Shown here: piece by piece, positions 1-12,100 of the stretch | How positions within the stretch are numbered: position 1 is the stretch's first letter | Layout of the letters: the number at the start of each line of letters is the position of its first letter | Notes under the pieces: generated by a model | What the model saw: only the letters and a program-made list of their open reading frames with translations | Database searches by the model: none | What the model was told of the DNA's origin: nothing | Program-made: the position numbers and the translations under genes | Assembly: GCF_027409185.1 (NCBI RefSeq) | Contig: NC_084463.1 | Span: forward strand, 158,325,869 to 158,389,868 | Direction: 5' to 3' | DNA: 64,000 nt | Source: Cynocephalus volans | Taxonomy: Eukaryota; Chordata; Mammalia; Dermoptera; Cynocephalidae

Positions 1-117
1 AGCTCTGATTGGATGGGTTTCCATGGGATCCGGTTGGTTGGACCATGGATTGGGAATGCCAAGAGAGCAGGTTGCGGATTCTGGTTTTTAGTCTGCACAG
101 TGTATATTATATAAAAC

Positions 118-335
118 ATGGACTCAGGAGTCAGCCTACTTAGATCCAAATCCTCACTTCACACTTACTGGCTGTGCAAGCAGGGGCAAGTTACTAAACT
201 CTGTACCACAGTGTCCTCATTTGCAAGGTGGGGATAATAGTCATGTCTGCCACACTGAGTTGCTGGAAAGTTAAATGAGCTAATGGAGGTAAGGAGCTAA
301 AGTAGTTCCTGCCTTGTAGCTCAGTAATTATGAGC
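118..335 (+). repeat. MIR SINE
   Basis: The sequence follows the MIR core, from the tRNA-like part through GGCAAGTTACTAAACTCTG-like and CCTCATTTGCAAGGTGGG to the AGTAATTATGAGC end. It is highly diverged. Confidence 0.75.
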
Positions 336-424
336 TTGTCTTATTTGTTTCTGGTGAAAAGCTGAGACTGTTGCATTGATTTCAGAGAGAAAATATGCCT
401 AAGCACATCTTACCCTAAGAATGG

Positions 425-560
425 TGATTATCCACTGGGGGTGATTTTGCCTGCTGGGGGACATTTGGCTATGTCTGGAGACATTTTTCATTTTGCAAGG
501 TGAGGAAGAGAAATTGTCTTTCTCCTTGTTCTGCTTGAGCACAGCAGAGTATCCTGCACG
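425..560 (+). repeat. MER20-like hAT DNA transposon fragment
   Basis: CTGGGGGTGATTTTGCC, GGGGGACATTTGGC and ATGTCTGGAGACATTTTT follow the 5' half of MER20, a non-autonomous hAT-Charlie element. The 3' half is not clear. Confidence 0.7.
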
Positions 561-3560
561 CCAAAGTACTTCTGGCTCTTTCTCTATCCAGGCCCACCCA
601 GCCACTTTTGCTGCTGGGGTGACTGAATCAGGACCTGATCTTTTGTGTTCAGGCCAACTCTCTTCTCCATGAGCTCTAACTTGAGTGCTAGGCTTGACTT
701 AGCATGCTAGACTCTCCTTTGCCCTTTATGGTATGTTTCCATTTTGGGTCTGTAGCTGTCTTTCTCTGTCATCTGGCTCTAGTCGACTGTCCTTCCACTG
801 GCTTATGTCTAAACATGATGGCTGATTATGGTTCCGTGGTTTTATAGGAAGTATTCCAGGCTCTGTACAAATTAGCTGATGCCCAGGGTCATGAGGGAAG
901 GAGTGTTTCTCAATTCTTCTTGGCAGAAATCTCCAAGTTTTGCTGTTGAGGGGAAGTTTTTTGCTCAACTTCTCTTGTTAGAAGTCAAGATGCCCTGTTC
1001 TCATTGTGCAGTTAACACTAACTGCACTTTTGTTTATTAAGTTGAGAGGATATTTATTGTCCATCGAGGCTCTGGAATATATGAGGTCTTAGACTGGTTC
1101 AAACTTATTCTAACTTCAGAGCTGGGTTCTTAACAGCTGCCCTAGAGGTGTAGACTGCCCAGCTAAAAGGGTTTTGGAGAGTATCTGGTCTCATATTGTA
1201 CAGAAGAGAATAGGGGAGGTCCAGAGAGGCATGAGACTCAGCTCAGCCTTCCCTCTCCTACCCAGTGTTAGTTCTGGGCTGTGACCCAGTAGGTGTCCAG
1301 ATGCCTGACAACATTCTCCAGGCCAAGGTATATAAGAAGCCTGTGGCCTGGGGATGCAAGGACAGCTGGACAAACAGTTTGGGTCTATGGGGCCAGTCTC
1401 CTGCCAGGACTTGGTGTCCTCATGGAGGAGTGGGCAGAGTGCGGAGGGTGGTGGGGGAAGATGGGGGCCCCTACAAGCACCTTCCCTTTTCAAGCCTGTA
1501 CCCCACCTCACCTTGGAGAAGAGCTCCTGCCCTAGTGCCTGACCAGCTCCAAGCCTGGCTGAGTCTAGAAACGGCTCCACTGGAGACTCCAGGGACTGAA
1601 CTGTGGTTGGCTCCTGGAATCATCTGAGTTGTGATGGGATTCCCCAGCAGCCTCCCAGCTCATGGAGAATTTCTGGATGGAAATACTCCCATGGCAAATG
1701 ATTTGCAGAGCCAGGAGCTATCTTTTAGGAACCTTCTGGGTCACTAAAAACTTAGAATTGGACTCCCCTGTGCTGACTGGAATGTGAATTTAAATTCTGG
1801 CAGTGATCACTGAGAAGGGATGAAATCCTGTGACTTCCAATTGGCCCAGAGCCAAAGCACCACACACTGTCTAGGTTGAATGCCATCACTTAGGTGAAAA
1901 TGTCTCAGCGCACAGATAAGGAGACCGAGGCTCAGAGCAGGCAAGGGCGTTGTCCGTGATCACACAGCATGCTAGACTAGAGCTAAACTCTTGACTCTAC
2001 TGCTCTTTCTACTGTGCTAACAGCCACCACCTATCCCAAGTTGTCTGGGACAAGTCCTGATGGTCTATAACTTTATTCTGTTAAGTAAATGGGGTTTAAA
2101 GTGTGGGACTACCTGTGATTTTGACTTGTATCATTTTGTGAGACTTTTCAACTAAATAATTTACAGATCAAAGAAAACACCCTTGTCCAGATCACATGCC
2201 CTAAGTGAGAGTTTGAAATGATTGACCCAGAGAGGACTCCAGCAGGCTCCATGTGCCTGCCAGGACCACAGCAACATTCTGAGCAAGGAATTGTGAACCT
2301 GACTGTGTGCTTTGTGCCTCACACAAAGCCTGGCTACCCTGGCCAATGGATGGTGCAGAAACTAGAAATTCATCCAAAGACTGCCATTTGAAGACTGGAC
2401 ATGAGACCAGTTACCAATGAGGTAGTCACCATGAGGACTCCATCTGAGAGGGGTGTGCCATACTGGATGGCGATCACTGAGCCAGTTGGAGCTCCTGCTC
2501 AGGGACAGAGAGAAGGGAGTAGGGGAAGCTGGAGGAGCTAGGGTTGTAGAAGAACAAACAGCAATGGAGAGAAGGAGGAATCTAGAATGGGGATATGGGG
2601 ATGGCAAGAGAAGTGGGTCATGTGAGGGGCCCACCTATCCCGGCCAGCATCCCAGTTTACCATGAGTCCTGATCGTGTGACTGCGAAGTGCTCTTTTGGG
2701 TGTCTTCCCTTTCCTTCGGATGTGTCCTTGCAATAAATACTCTGAAGCAGCACAGGAATGGCCATGGCCAGGACATCTGGGAGCCACCCTGAATTCTGGA
2801 CAACCAGAAGATGGGCATAGGGTGGGGGCCAGTGTTCCTCATTGGGCCAGTTCTTTTGGCTTCAGGTGGAGACCCAGTCAAGCCAAGGGGAGGCATTGCT
2901 GGCTCCATTGTCTGCTGATCCTAGGCTCCAAGGTAGAAGCTCCAGAGGTAGAAACCAGGTGGGGCCTGGTGACTCCCAGAGTAAAGGCCAGATCTCAGTG
3001 GGCAGTGCAGCACAAGGCTGGTCCTGGCTGCCAGCCCCAGATTATCTAAAGATTGGGAAGAAGGGAGCCCTGCAACCAAAATGACCTGACATGGCCAGTA
3101 CCAGCAGTTTCCCGTATGGCTGGGTGACAGATGGGCTGGCACAGAGGACCCTTCTGCCTTTTTCTCATTCTCTCTCCTTCTGGCTCCTGCTTCCCTTCCC
3201 CGACTCACTCCCACACTCCCCTATTCATGCTTTCTGGGATCGCCTGCCACATAAGCTATGTGCCCTCACATCCCTGTCTAGGGGTCTGCTCCTGGGGAAA
3301 CCCACACTAAGATACAACTGTGATCACAGTTCAGTGTGTTTTAAACAGGACCCCTAACCCAGGCTCTGCAGAGCCACAGAAGACTTTTCAGAGGAAGTGA
3401 TCCGAGCTAAGGCAGTAAGGACAAGTTGGGCCAGTGAGCCAAGTGCAGTGGTGGTTGGATGGGGAGAAGTCAAGTGCTGGGCATGTGTGAAGGGCAGGAG
3501 CAGTCTAGGAACTGAAAGAAGCTGGATGAGGCTGGACTTCAGGATGCAAGGGAGAGGGGG
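561..3560. other. 3' flank of SLC22A8, no gene recognised
   Basis: Only short unsupported open frames are present. There is one minus-strand MIR piece (about 1890-2025), including GGAGACCGAGGCTCAGAG. In human this interval separates SLC22A8 from SLC22A6; no SLC22A6 exon is visible. Confidence 0.5.
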
Positions 3561-3747
3561 TTAAAACCTGAAGCTGCTGAGGCAGGTTGGGGCCTGATCA
3601 TGGTGGGCCTTGTAAGAAAGTAGGAAGTCACCGAGAGGTTGAAGCAGGGGTGCAATATGATCTCTTTCATGTTTATTAAGTTCCGTCCCAAATCTCTAAA
3701 TACAGATTTGAGAATAATTAGCTGATAACCGAAGTCCTGGGGCCTGC

Positions 3748-4088
3748 CGAGTTGTCCAATATGGAGCCGCTACTGAGTGCTTGAATTGAGCTAGTCCAAA
3801 CTGAGATACGCTGTTAGTGTAAAGGACACCCCTGATTTTGAAGACTTAGTATGAATTAAAGACTATAAAATATCTCATCTTTTTGATAACTTTTATGTTG
3901 ATTAATGTTAAAATGGTAATATTTGGATGCATTGGATTAAATAAGATATATTAGTATAATTCTTGTATTATGTACATATTATTAAAATTAATTTTACCTG
4001 TTTCTTTTTACTTTCTAAAAATGGCTACTAGGAAATTTAAAATTACATATACGGCTTGCATTGCATTTCCACTGGACAGAGCTGGTGA
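3748..4088 (+). repeat. Non-autonomous DNA transposon (hAT/MER type)
   Basis: About 340 bp of AT-rich sequence are bounded by imperfect inverted termini: TTGTCCAATATGGAGCC at the left, and CCACTGGACAGAGCTG at the right, which reads CAGCTCTGTCCAGTGG on the other strand. The interior (GACTTAGTATGAATTAAAG, AATTTAAAATTACATAT) matches a common mammalian MER whose exact name I cannot fix. Confidence 0.6.
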
Positions 4089-4169
4089 AGTATGTTAGAG
4101 GATGCAGTCCTAGGAGAGATTTCTGAAGAACGTCAGTGCTTAAGAGATGTTAGAGGAAGAGGAGCTGCT

Positions 4170-5400
4170 TTTGGAATTGTTCGGTTGTAAGAAACAGAAC
4201 CCTTGAGTTTGCTTAAACACAAAGGAGAATTTATTTGGAGAATTCAGGAATATTTAATAGGACTCAGGGGTAGAAAGTGCATCCAGAGCTGATGAGGAAC
4301 TGGGACAGGAATTTGTTAAGAACCAAGGTAATAGTCTCACCAGCTCTTTTTATCTGGGCCCATGTGGTCTCTTCTCTTTTTCTCTCTGCAACTGGCCTTC
4401 TCTGCTCTACTTGCATCTGGGCTAGCCCAGCCTCATGCTAACTTGCCTCCTCAGGGCAAGCACCAAGAGATGGACTAGAACTTCTTGCATATCTCAACTC
4501 TTAGCACAGGAGGGAACATGATAACGAAGTTTGGATCAGGAGTGCCCTCTGTGCTAGTTAGTCATGACCAGAGGTGGAGCGTCATGGAACTTTTTAGTTA
4601 GTAGACTCTGGGGACACAGACCCTTGGAGAAGAGGTGGGGGCAAGATAGGCAAAGTGACCACTGTGACATTTATAGGAGATTCCAAAGGATCCTGAGAAG
4701 GAGCAGCCAGCGTGTGAGAGGGAGCTGCAAACACACAGAATCTCAGAAACTAGGGAAGGAGGGAGTGACCAGTATGGTCAAATGTGCTGAGAGGGCAAGT
4801 GAGAGGAGGCATGAAAAGTGACCTGTGGATTCAGCACAGGGGGGTGATGGGCATCCTTGCGGAAGGCAGTTTCAGGGAGGGAAAGGGTGGGAGCCCAAGT
4901 GCAGTGGGGAGATGTATGAAGTTAGAAAGTGGAGGCAGGAGAGGCAGACAGCTGCTTTATGAAGTTTGGACTCAAAGGGGGACAAAGAGACAGTGTGGCC
5001 TCTGGAAGGAGATATGGCATCCACGGAGGGTTCGTTTGCTTGTGTTTGGTTTTTTTTTGAGATGGGAGATGGAGCTTGTTTAACTGGTGATGGGAGGGAG
5101 CTGGAAGAGGGGAAAAGGGCAGAAACCCAAGGGCGAAAGAAATGGTTGCTGGTGGGACAGGCTTGATGTAGAGCAACAGGGCCCATAAGAGGCCTGGCCC
5201 TTCTGCTGTGACCAGACGGAACCAGGGAACATGGCAGTAGACATGGACAGTAGTCAGCTATAGCTGCAGTTTTCTCAGTCTGCTGAGCATGGGGCTGGGA
5301 CACAGATCAGAGATTTGGGGCAAGCAGGGGAGAAAGAATCAGTATTGGAGGAGCCTCAGCTTCTGTCTGAAGCCTTCTGGACTGGTCCAATCATCTCCTC
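4170..5400. other. Intergenic, no gene recognised
   Basis: A diverged repeat-like stretch (4170-4560) is followed by purine-rich, guanine-rich unique sequence. Open frames here overlap on both strands and have no recognisable protein content. Confidence 0.4.
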
Positions 5401-5404
5401 ACAT

Positions 5405-5585
5405 GCATGCTGGGACATGGAAGCACACACATGGTATTTCCATGCATGGGCCTGGTGTGCACACACCTCAGAGCTCACACATGCACGTACATGTTCACAT
5501 CAGCCCAACCTGCATACACCTGTGTACCTCTACCTGTATGTGCACACAAGTGTGGATGTATGTGTATGCTCACATGTTCACACTG
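5405..5585. repeat. Degenerate CA/TG-rich tract
   Basis: Interspersed CACACA, CATGCA, GTGTGC and TGTATGTG words form a decayed dinucleotide repeat directly beyond the SLC22A8 polyadenylation signals. Confidence 0.5.
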
Positions 5586-5633
5586 TGGCCAGCCCCCTTC
5601 TCTATCCCCGTTTCTGAACAGCATGGATTTAGT

Positions 5634-6067
5634 TTTTATTGCTGTTTATTGAAACCTCCCATCAAAGAAAGGGGTGGGGGGCAAGAAGGAGAAGCTGTCT
5701 TTGTTAGAACTGAGCCAGGAGACTTCAGGGGAAGGGGGCTGAGACAATGGGGGAAAGTGGCCAGTGGGGAAGGACTGGAAAGAGGACTGTGAGGGCCCAG
5801 GTTGCGGGGAGGATGAGGGCAGGGGCGCGTGTGTGAAGGCCTGTAGCCGAAACTTAGAACTGGCCAGGGCTGGGCTGGGCTGGGAGCTCTGGCGGCGGTG
5901 GTGGTGTTGGCGATGCCTTCACCCAGCTCTCAGAAGGCTTTGTCCCAGGAGCCTGGACCCACCCACAGCCTCCCCCCAACTCCAAGGTGCCCCCAAAAGC
6001 CCAGAGGTGGGCAGAGCCCTAGCTAGGATCAGTCTCTGGAGGGCAGGGAAAGGGGGTTCTGTTATCC
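5634..6067 (-). terminator. SLC22A8: SLC22A8 3' UTR with two AATAAA polyadenylation signals
   Basis: After the stop, the minus strand runs about 420 nt to two AATAAA hexamers (5650-5645 and 5640-5635), ten bases apart. Cleavage would fall around 5610-5625. A degenerate CA/TG-rich tract lies just beyond (5405-5585). Confidence 0.7.
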
Positions 6068-6167
6068 TCATCTGGGGTCCAGGCCCGGTTCACAAGGCTG
6101 CAGAGGGATCCTCTGGGATGCCTTTTCCACTTCTGGCTCCTGCTTTGGCTTCCTTGCCCGTGAGGAC
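6068..6167 (-). CDS. SLC22A8: SLC22A8 exon 11 coding part (codons 510-542 and stop)
   Basis: One hundred nt encode the cytoplasmic C terminus [20 protein letters not shown] and end ...GLDPR with TGA at 6070-6068. Acceptor is TTCCTAG. The tail matches human OAT3 in length and charge; the last few residues differ. Confidence 0.94.
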
Positions 6168-9100
6168 CTAGGAACAGACAGCTCAGGAAATTCCCTGGGC
6201 CCAGACCTGCTTCCCCAAGGAGGAGCACTGATGGCGCTGGAGGCAGAGGACTGACCAGATTTCCATGTCTTCCAGAGTCTCTGGCAAGGGCCGATTGAGG
6301 GTCTCAGGCAGGAAGAGGGCAGCGCTGCCTCCCAGGAGGGCGATGGTCCCATAGATGACATTGGGGATGAAGGGCTGCACGTCACCCGTGATTTTCACCA
6401 GCGGGGCTGTCATGCTTCCCACACGGGCCCACATGTTACTTAAGCCCATGCCTGTTTGCCTGGGAGGGTTCAGAGCAGAGATTGGCAGCTTCTGTATGGG
6501 GTTCTTAAAAGATGGCTCTGGGACCCCTGGGCAGGGGGCAGGAGGATGCCACAGTCCCATCTGACCCTGTGTCCTCTGGCTGGGCCCAACCCCAGGTCCA
6601 GCACCTACCGAATGACAGTGGGGTATAGTTCACTCGTGTAGAGGAAGAGGCAGCTGAAGGAGCTAGAGAGGCATCCCTTTCCAAACACAGCCAGTACTGT
6701 CCTCACGGTCTGCATGTCTGCAGAAGGAAGAAAATGTGCTGGGCCTTGCAGTTTGGGAGCACCGGAGTGTTCTTACTCCTCAGCAGGTCTTGTATCCCTT
6801 TTTTCTTTGGCTGCCGGGAAGCCCAGATCTAAACTTAAAGCTGAATAATAGCCCCTCTGCTGTTCCTAATGCTTTTCATGCTTGTGTCCTGCTGTGTTTG
6901 TGTTTTCCCCTGGCTCTGTTCCCTATTCCTATTTATATTTTGCTGTATATGTTCTTGTCCTAAAATACCTCAAATTCCTTTGGAAGGATATGGGTATATA
7001 AACAAAGAAACATCTGTATAAAATAAAAGTGGCTTTTCCAAGGTCATAGTGGAGTATGTCGTAGGGTCTTTCTTGAGCACTGAGCTCTGTTGTTTCCCCA
7101 TCTGAGCTCGTCCTCTGCAGTAAGGTCACCCAGGACATGCCCAATCCCCAAGCGATTCCTCACACTATCCAGACACTACCATATTTTGCCCAGTCCAAGT
7201 CAGAGCTGGTAAAGAGCTTTGATGTCATCAAGCCCAATTGAATTATTTTCTAGATGAAAGACCTGAGCCCCAGAGAGTGCAGGGACTTCACAGTGAATTA
7301 GAGGCAGAGCCAGCAGACCTGGAGTCCCTGGCATCCCACGTTCCACCCTATGGCAGCCTCTTCCGGAAAGTTCCAGGGTTGCCCCAGCTTCTCACCTGAG
7401 GGCACAAAGATGAGAGCCAAGATGGCCCCTCCTGCCAGGAGCAGGGCAGCGGCCTCAGTGGTGTGCCGGCCCAGGTAGCTCATGGAGAGGATGGCAATGA
7501 ACTTGGCTGGGATGTCAACCCCGCCGAAGATAATCTGGAGGACGTAGATGTTGACTCCAAATTCTTCCACACCCATAGCCAAACTGTAGTAGGCAAAACC
7601 GGTGGAAAACCTGAGGGGCAGAGAGGGACTGGTTAGCACCCGCCGCCAGGTGGGCACGTCTCACCCATACCGGCTGTTGGATCACCAACATGACGAATAG
7701 CTTCATCGTTTCGTGTCAGCTGCGACTGATGGGTAGGGGCTGCTCGAGTGCCATTTGAAGCTTCTGAGATTGTGTCTGGGCTCAGTGGGAAAGTGCTGGG
7801 ATTGACTGGCCATGTCTGACATGGGCATGCCCTGGAGTGTGGTAGCAAAGGTGCCCGTAGTTGGCCCTAGAGAATGATCAGGACTGGAGGGAATCTTGGA
7901 GACCAAAGGAGGCAGTGAGTGATCTCCCCTGGCTGAGTAGCAGGTTCATATCCAGACGGGGACGGTGAAAGTCGAGCTGTGCACATGGGTTCCCCTCTCA
8001 GAATTGTAGGATCCCTTTTGAGAGATTCCTGGACAAACTGGATCCTATTCACAGAGAGATGGCCCGATAGAGAAGGACCTCAGAACCAGGTCACAGAAAG
8101 GGTTTTGAGGGAGCCACAGAATGTCAGACAGAAGAGGAAACTCAGGAGAAACATCATTTCTGTCTTCTAGTCTGCAGCTCAGAGGGCCAGCCTTGCTCTG
8201 TGGGGTTCCAGAGGGCATAGCTGGACCAGCTGGGGAAAGAGTGCGGGGAAATTTCCATGGCAGGGATGTGAGCTGGTGAAGGAGTCTGGAGCATTTGCCC
8301 TTTGGGTGGGGGTGGTGGTGGTGTGTGTGACTCCAGAGAGAAGCAGACCCCGATGGCTGGGCTTGGGTGTGGGGCACAGATGCGGCAGATTTCTGGGGTT
8401 GGGGCTGGGCTATGGTGGCTCAGGGGAGAGGATCCCTTGACTTCTCTTGCAGTTGCCTGAATCTTCAGGCAAGCCTGCTGGAGGCCTTGTTCATCACCCC
8501 TGCCTTGGCAGGGTGTGGGCAGGGAGGGAGTGGTGGGTTACCAGGCCAGGGAAAGACAGATGGTCATGCGGCGCAGGATGGGTATCCGGAACAGGTCGGC
8601 TGCACTGTACTTGGTCTTGGCCAAGGAGATCTCCTTCTGCAGGTTGAGTTTGAGCTCCTTGGGGCAGAGGAGCAGGAGGGGTGTCGTTAGTGACCAGCAG
8701 TGGGAAGGAAGAAAAGAGGGAGATGTAGGCCTGGCGCCTCTGTAACAACTCGCTGAGGGGCTCACACGCGATGTGGGCTGTGATCAGGGGAAACAGGCAA
8801 GGGAGGTACCAACCCCAGCGTGAGCACAGGGGACCTGCCTCCAGACCATAGTCCCTTGTGGCCCTACCTCTAGGCTGAGTTTTGCTCCCTCATCCTTCTT
8901 GCCATTGAAGGCAGCCACCCGCCGGAGGGTCTTCAGGGCCTTCGAGGACTTTCCAGACAGGACCATCCAGCGTATGGACTCTGGTACCCACCTGGGGGAC
9001 AGAGTCCAGTCATAGTGGCTCCCTCCACTCTAGAACCCCTTTTGAGAGGCTGGGAGGTCATCAACAGCCAGGGACAAGGAGTAGGAGATTCAGAAACCGC

Positions 9101-12100
9101 AGCTGCCTTACTGCAGATTTCATGGAATTAAACTCAGCCAAGCTTTGCACCTGGGCTGCCCGCAGCCAGCGCAAATTCCAGAGTTCTGTTCTTCCCCTTC
9201 CAGACAAACCTTTCCTCTGTCCCCTACCTGCGACTCTTGTTATTGTTGGGTGTCTTCCTTAGCCAGGAGCCCCAGGCTCTAGCCCAAGGCAGGTGAGGCT
9301 GGGGAGGGGACGGCACGTTCGAGGATGGACAGTGGGAGCGTCCTGCCTGTCCACCTTCCCAGCCTTCCATGGGCTCCATTCCCAGTCTCTCTGATGAAGA
9401 AGGGGCAGGGCTGCGACCCCGGGGCAGCTAGGGGAGGGGGCTGGAGCTGAAAACGAGGGCTGTGGCCTAGGGAATGGGCCTGAGGACCCTTAAAATCTCC
9501 CTGCAAAGGACCAACTCTACTGGGAGGGTGATAGTTGGAGCATAGCATGGGGTCTCTGGATTGGCAAGTGGTGGTCACCTTCACTGTCCCTCATCCCTAG
9601 GCTGTCCTTTTGGAGCTAGTTCACCATGATCAGTCCCTGAGGGATATTAGGTGAGTAGAAGAGACGGAGGTGTGGGGAGAAAGGAGTAGTGTTTGCAGAA
9701 GTCTGGTCTGGGGTGGATTTGGCCCCAGCTGTCACCCAGGACCTGGCTCCTGCGAGGCCCTCAGGGAGTGGACATTGGTCACCTGGCCTCAGACCACTGT
9801 CCTAAGCTGAGGTGGTGGCTCCCTGGGCCCATCGCTATCTACCCTCCTGGCCTTGTGGTTTCTGTTTCTGCCCTGACAGTCTTCTGGGCCTGCTCACACC
9901 GAGATTCTCAGTGACTTCCTCCCAAACACCACGGCCAGGGCCTGGACTCCATCCTCCTCTCCCTGACAAGAGTGACAGCAAGGGCCTCCAGCTAGTGAGC
10001 CCTCCTGCGTACCAGGCCCAGGAAACTCTGAGTGATAGGCAATAGTATCTTCATTTTACCTAGACAAATCTTGAGGCTCAGAGTAGGCGAGAATTGCCCA
10101 CAGTCCACAACAAAGGGGCCCGAGCTCTGATGACGACCTGCCCTTATTTTGCCTCCTGCCTCTGATGGCTCCTTCTCTGCTCCCATGCCAGGCTGCAGAC
10201 ATGCCCTGGGCCCTCTGGCCATCTCTCTTGCTTTCTCACCCCAGACTGCCCACCCCCTCTAGGAACTTCTATTCTCATTTCCATGCTGAGATCCTATCCC
10301 AGTTCTGCATCTTTTGGTGTAACTTTGGGGAACGGCTTCTCTTCTCTGAGCCTCAGTTTCCTCATCTATAAAATGGGGCAATAATGCCCCCTTCACACAG
10401 AGATGCCACAAGGACCAGAGACAACATAGGTCGATGCCCAGAACAGGGCCTTGCACATAGTAAATGCTCAATGAAAGGTCCAAGACTTCACTTCTTTTCC
10501 CGAGCTCCTTTGTGATTTCCTGTTCTTTGGCTCCAGCTCCCTTGTTGACTCGTTTCCTGTCTTTCAGTGCGGCCTCGCGTTTGGCATGTTGCTAACGAGC
10601 TCTCTGTCCACTCTGGGTCTCTGGCCCCTTCTGCGATTCTCCCAGGTTTCTAGGCTGGGACTCCTCTTTGGACTTCCCTTTCCTTTACACTTCAAATCCA
10701 GAAGTCCCTCAATTATTCCTTCAAAATGTCTCTTCAATTTGTCCCCTAGAATCCTCCTGCTCACAGAGTCACCTGCCTTCTGTCTCTCGTCCCCACCCAA
10801 GTGGGTCTGTCCTTCTGGACAATAATAACTTCACAAGTGAAAGCTTGGTCAGGCCTGCCGGCACCACGGACACCTTCAGTGGCTTCTATCTCACTCCATG
10901 TGAAGTTGAAGCCTCCCTGGTTTTCTGTGCTCTCCACAGCTTGGCCCTGTCCCATCCGTTTCACGTATCCCCCTTATCCAGCTGCAGGTAGCCCCCGATC
11001 GCCCCAGACACCTGCTCCCTCCTGCAGCGCGCCTTTGTTTGCGTATTTCTTCCCTGGAGTGCCCTTTCTTGACATTGGGATGGGACAGCCAGGGGACAGA
11101 CAGACTTGGCTAGTCTGTCAGGCATGGGCTCCCCCTATTTGGCCCTGGTGGGCTGAAGGAGCCGGGTGAAGAGGAGGGGCCACATACCAGGATGACAGGA
11201 AGAAGATGAAGAAGGGAACAGACACGGTTAACTGTAGCCAGCGCCACTGGGGGATGGCGTAGGCCAGGCCGGGCAGAATGAACTGGCCAACGGTGTAGCA
11301 ATACCCAATTGCCGTCGACGTGATGGCCCGCATCCGTGTGGGCACCCACTCCACATCTGCAGGAGGAGCCCAAGGACCAGGTTAGGGCCCTGCTAGGCCC
11401 CAGGCACCTTTCTGTGGAGGGGCACCAGCTTCTGCTTCCCCATGGCTACTTGACCTGATCCTGATCCTAAGGGCTCGTCATCCCCATTTCACAGATGCTG
11501 CAGCTGAGGCTCGAGGAGGTAGGACTCAAACCCAGGTCTGTCTACTCTGAAGCCCATGCTCTTGACCACTGCCTCTCCAGTGGCAAGTGCCTTCCCTTGT
11601 TTTGCCTTAATTTCCTCATCTGTAAAATGGGGATAATAGTCTCACTTACTGCTGTGTGGCCTGAATGAGATCTCATACCTAGCGGAGTGCCGGGCCAGGG
11701 TAAGTCCTCAGTACCGATTGCTGTTATTATTGTTATACTTGCTGTCATTTCAGAGGGGGCTCTGGGGTCCTGAGAGGGGCAGCACCTTGACCAAGGTCAC
11801 AGGGAGCCCGTGGTGGAGCCCAGGTCCCACTTTTTTGGGGGGCTTCTGGCTGGTGCTCCCCAAAGCTCTGCTCCCTGCCCCTTGCCCCCGCTGTGGCTCA
11901 CTTAAGATGACTGTGCTCAGAGTGATGCCTGAGATCCCGAAGCCACACAGGAAACGGAAGACTATGTAGACGGTCAGGGTGGGGCTGAAGGCTGTACTGG
12001 AGCCGCCGACTGCCAGCAGTAGGTAGCTGCCGGACAGGATGATCTTGCGGCCAAACCTGCAGCTCAAAGAGAGGAAGGGCCAGGTTAGCCACCGTGTGCC

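Noticed and set aside
1..5600. Possible SLC22A6 (OAT1) exons next to SLC22A8
   Set aside because: The paralogue is the neighbour in human, but no exon resembling it could be read here. It would lie beyond the left edge.
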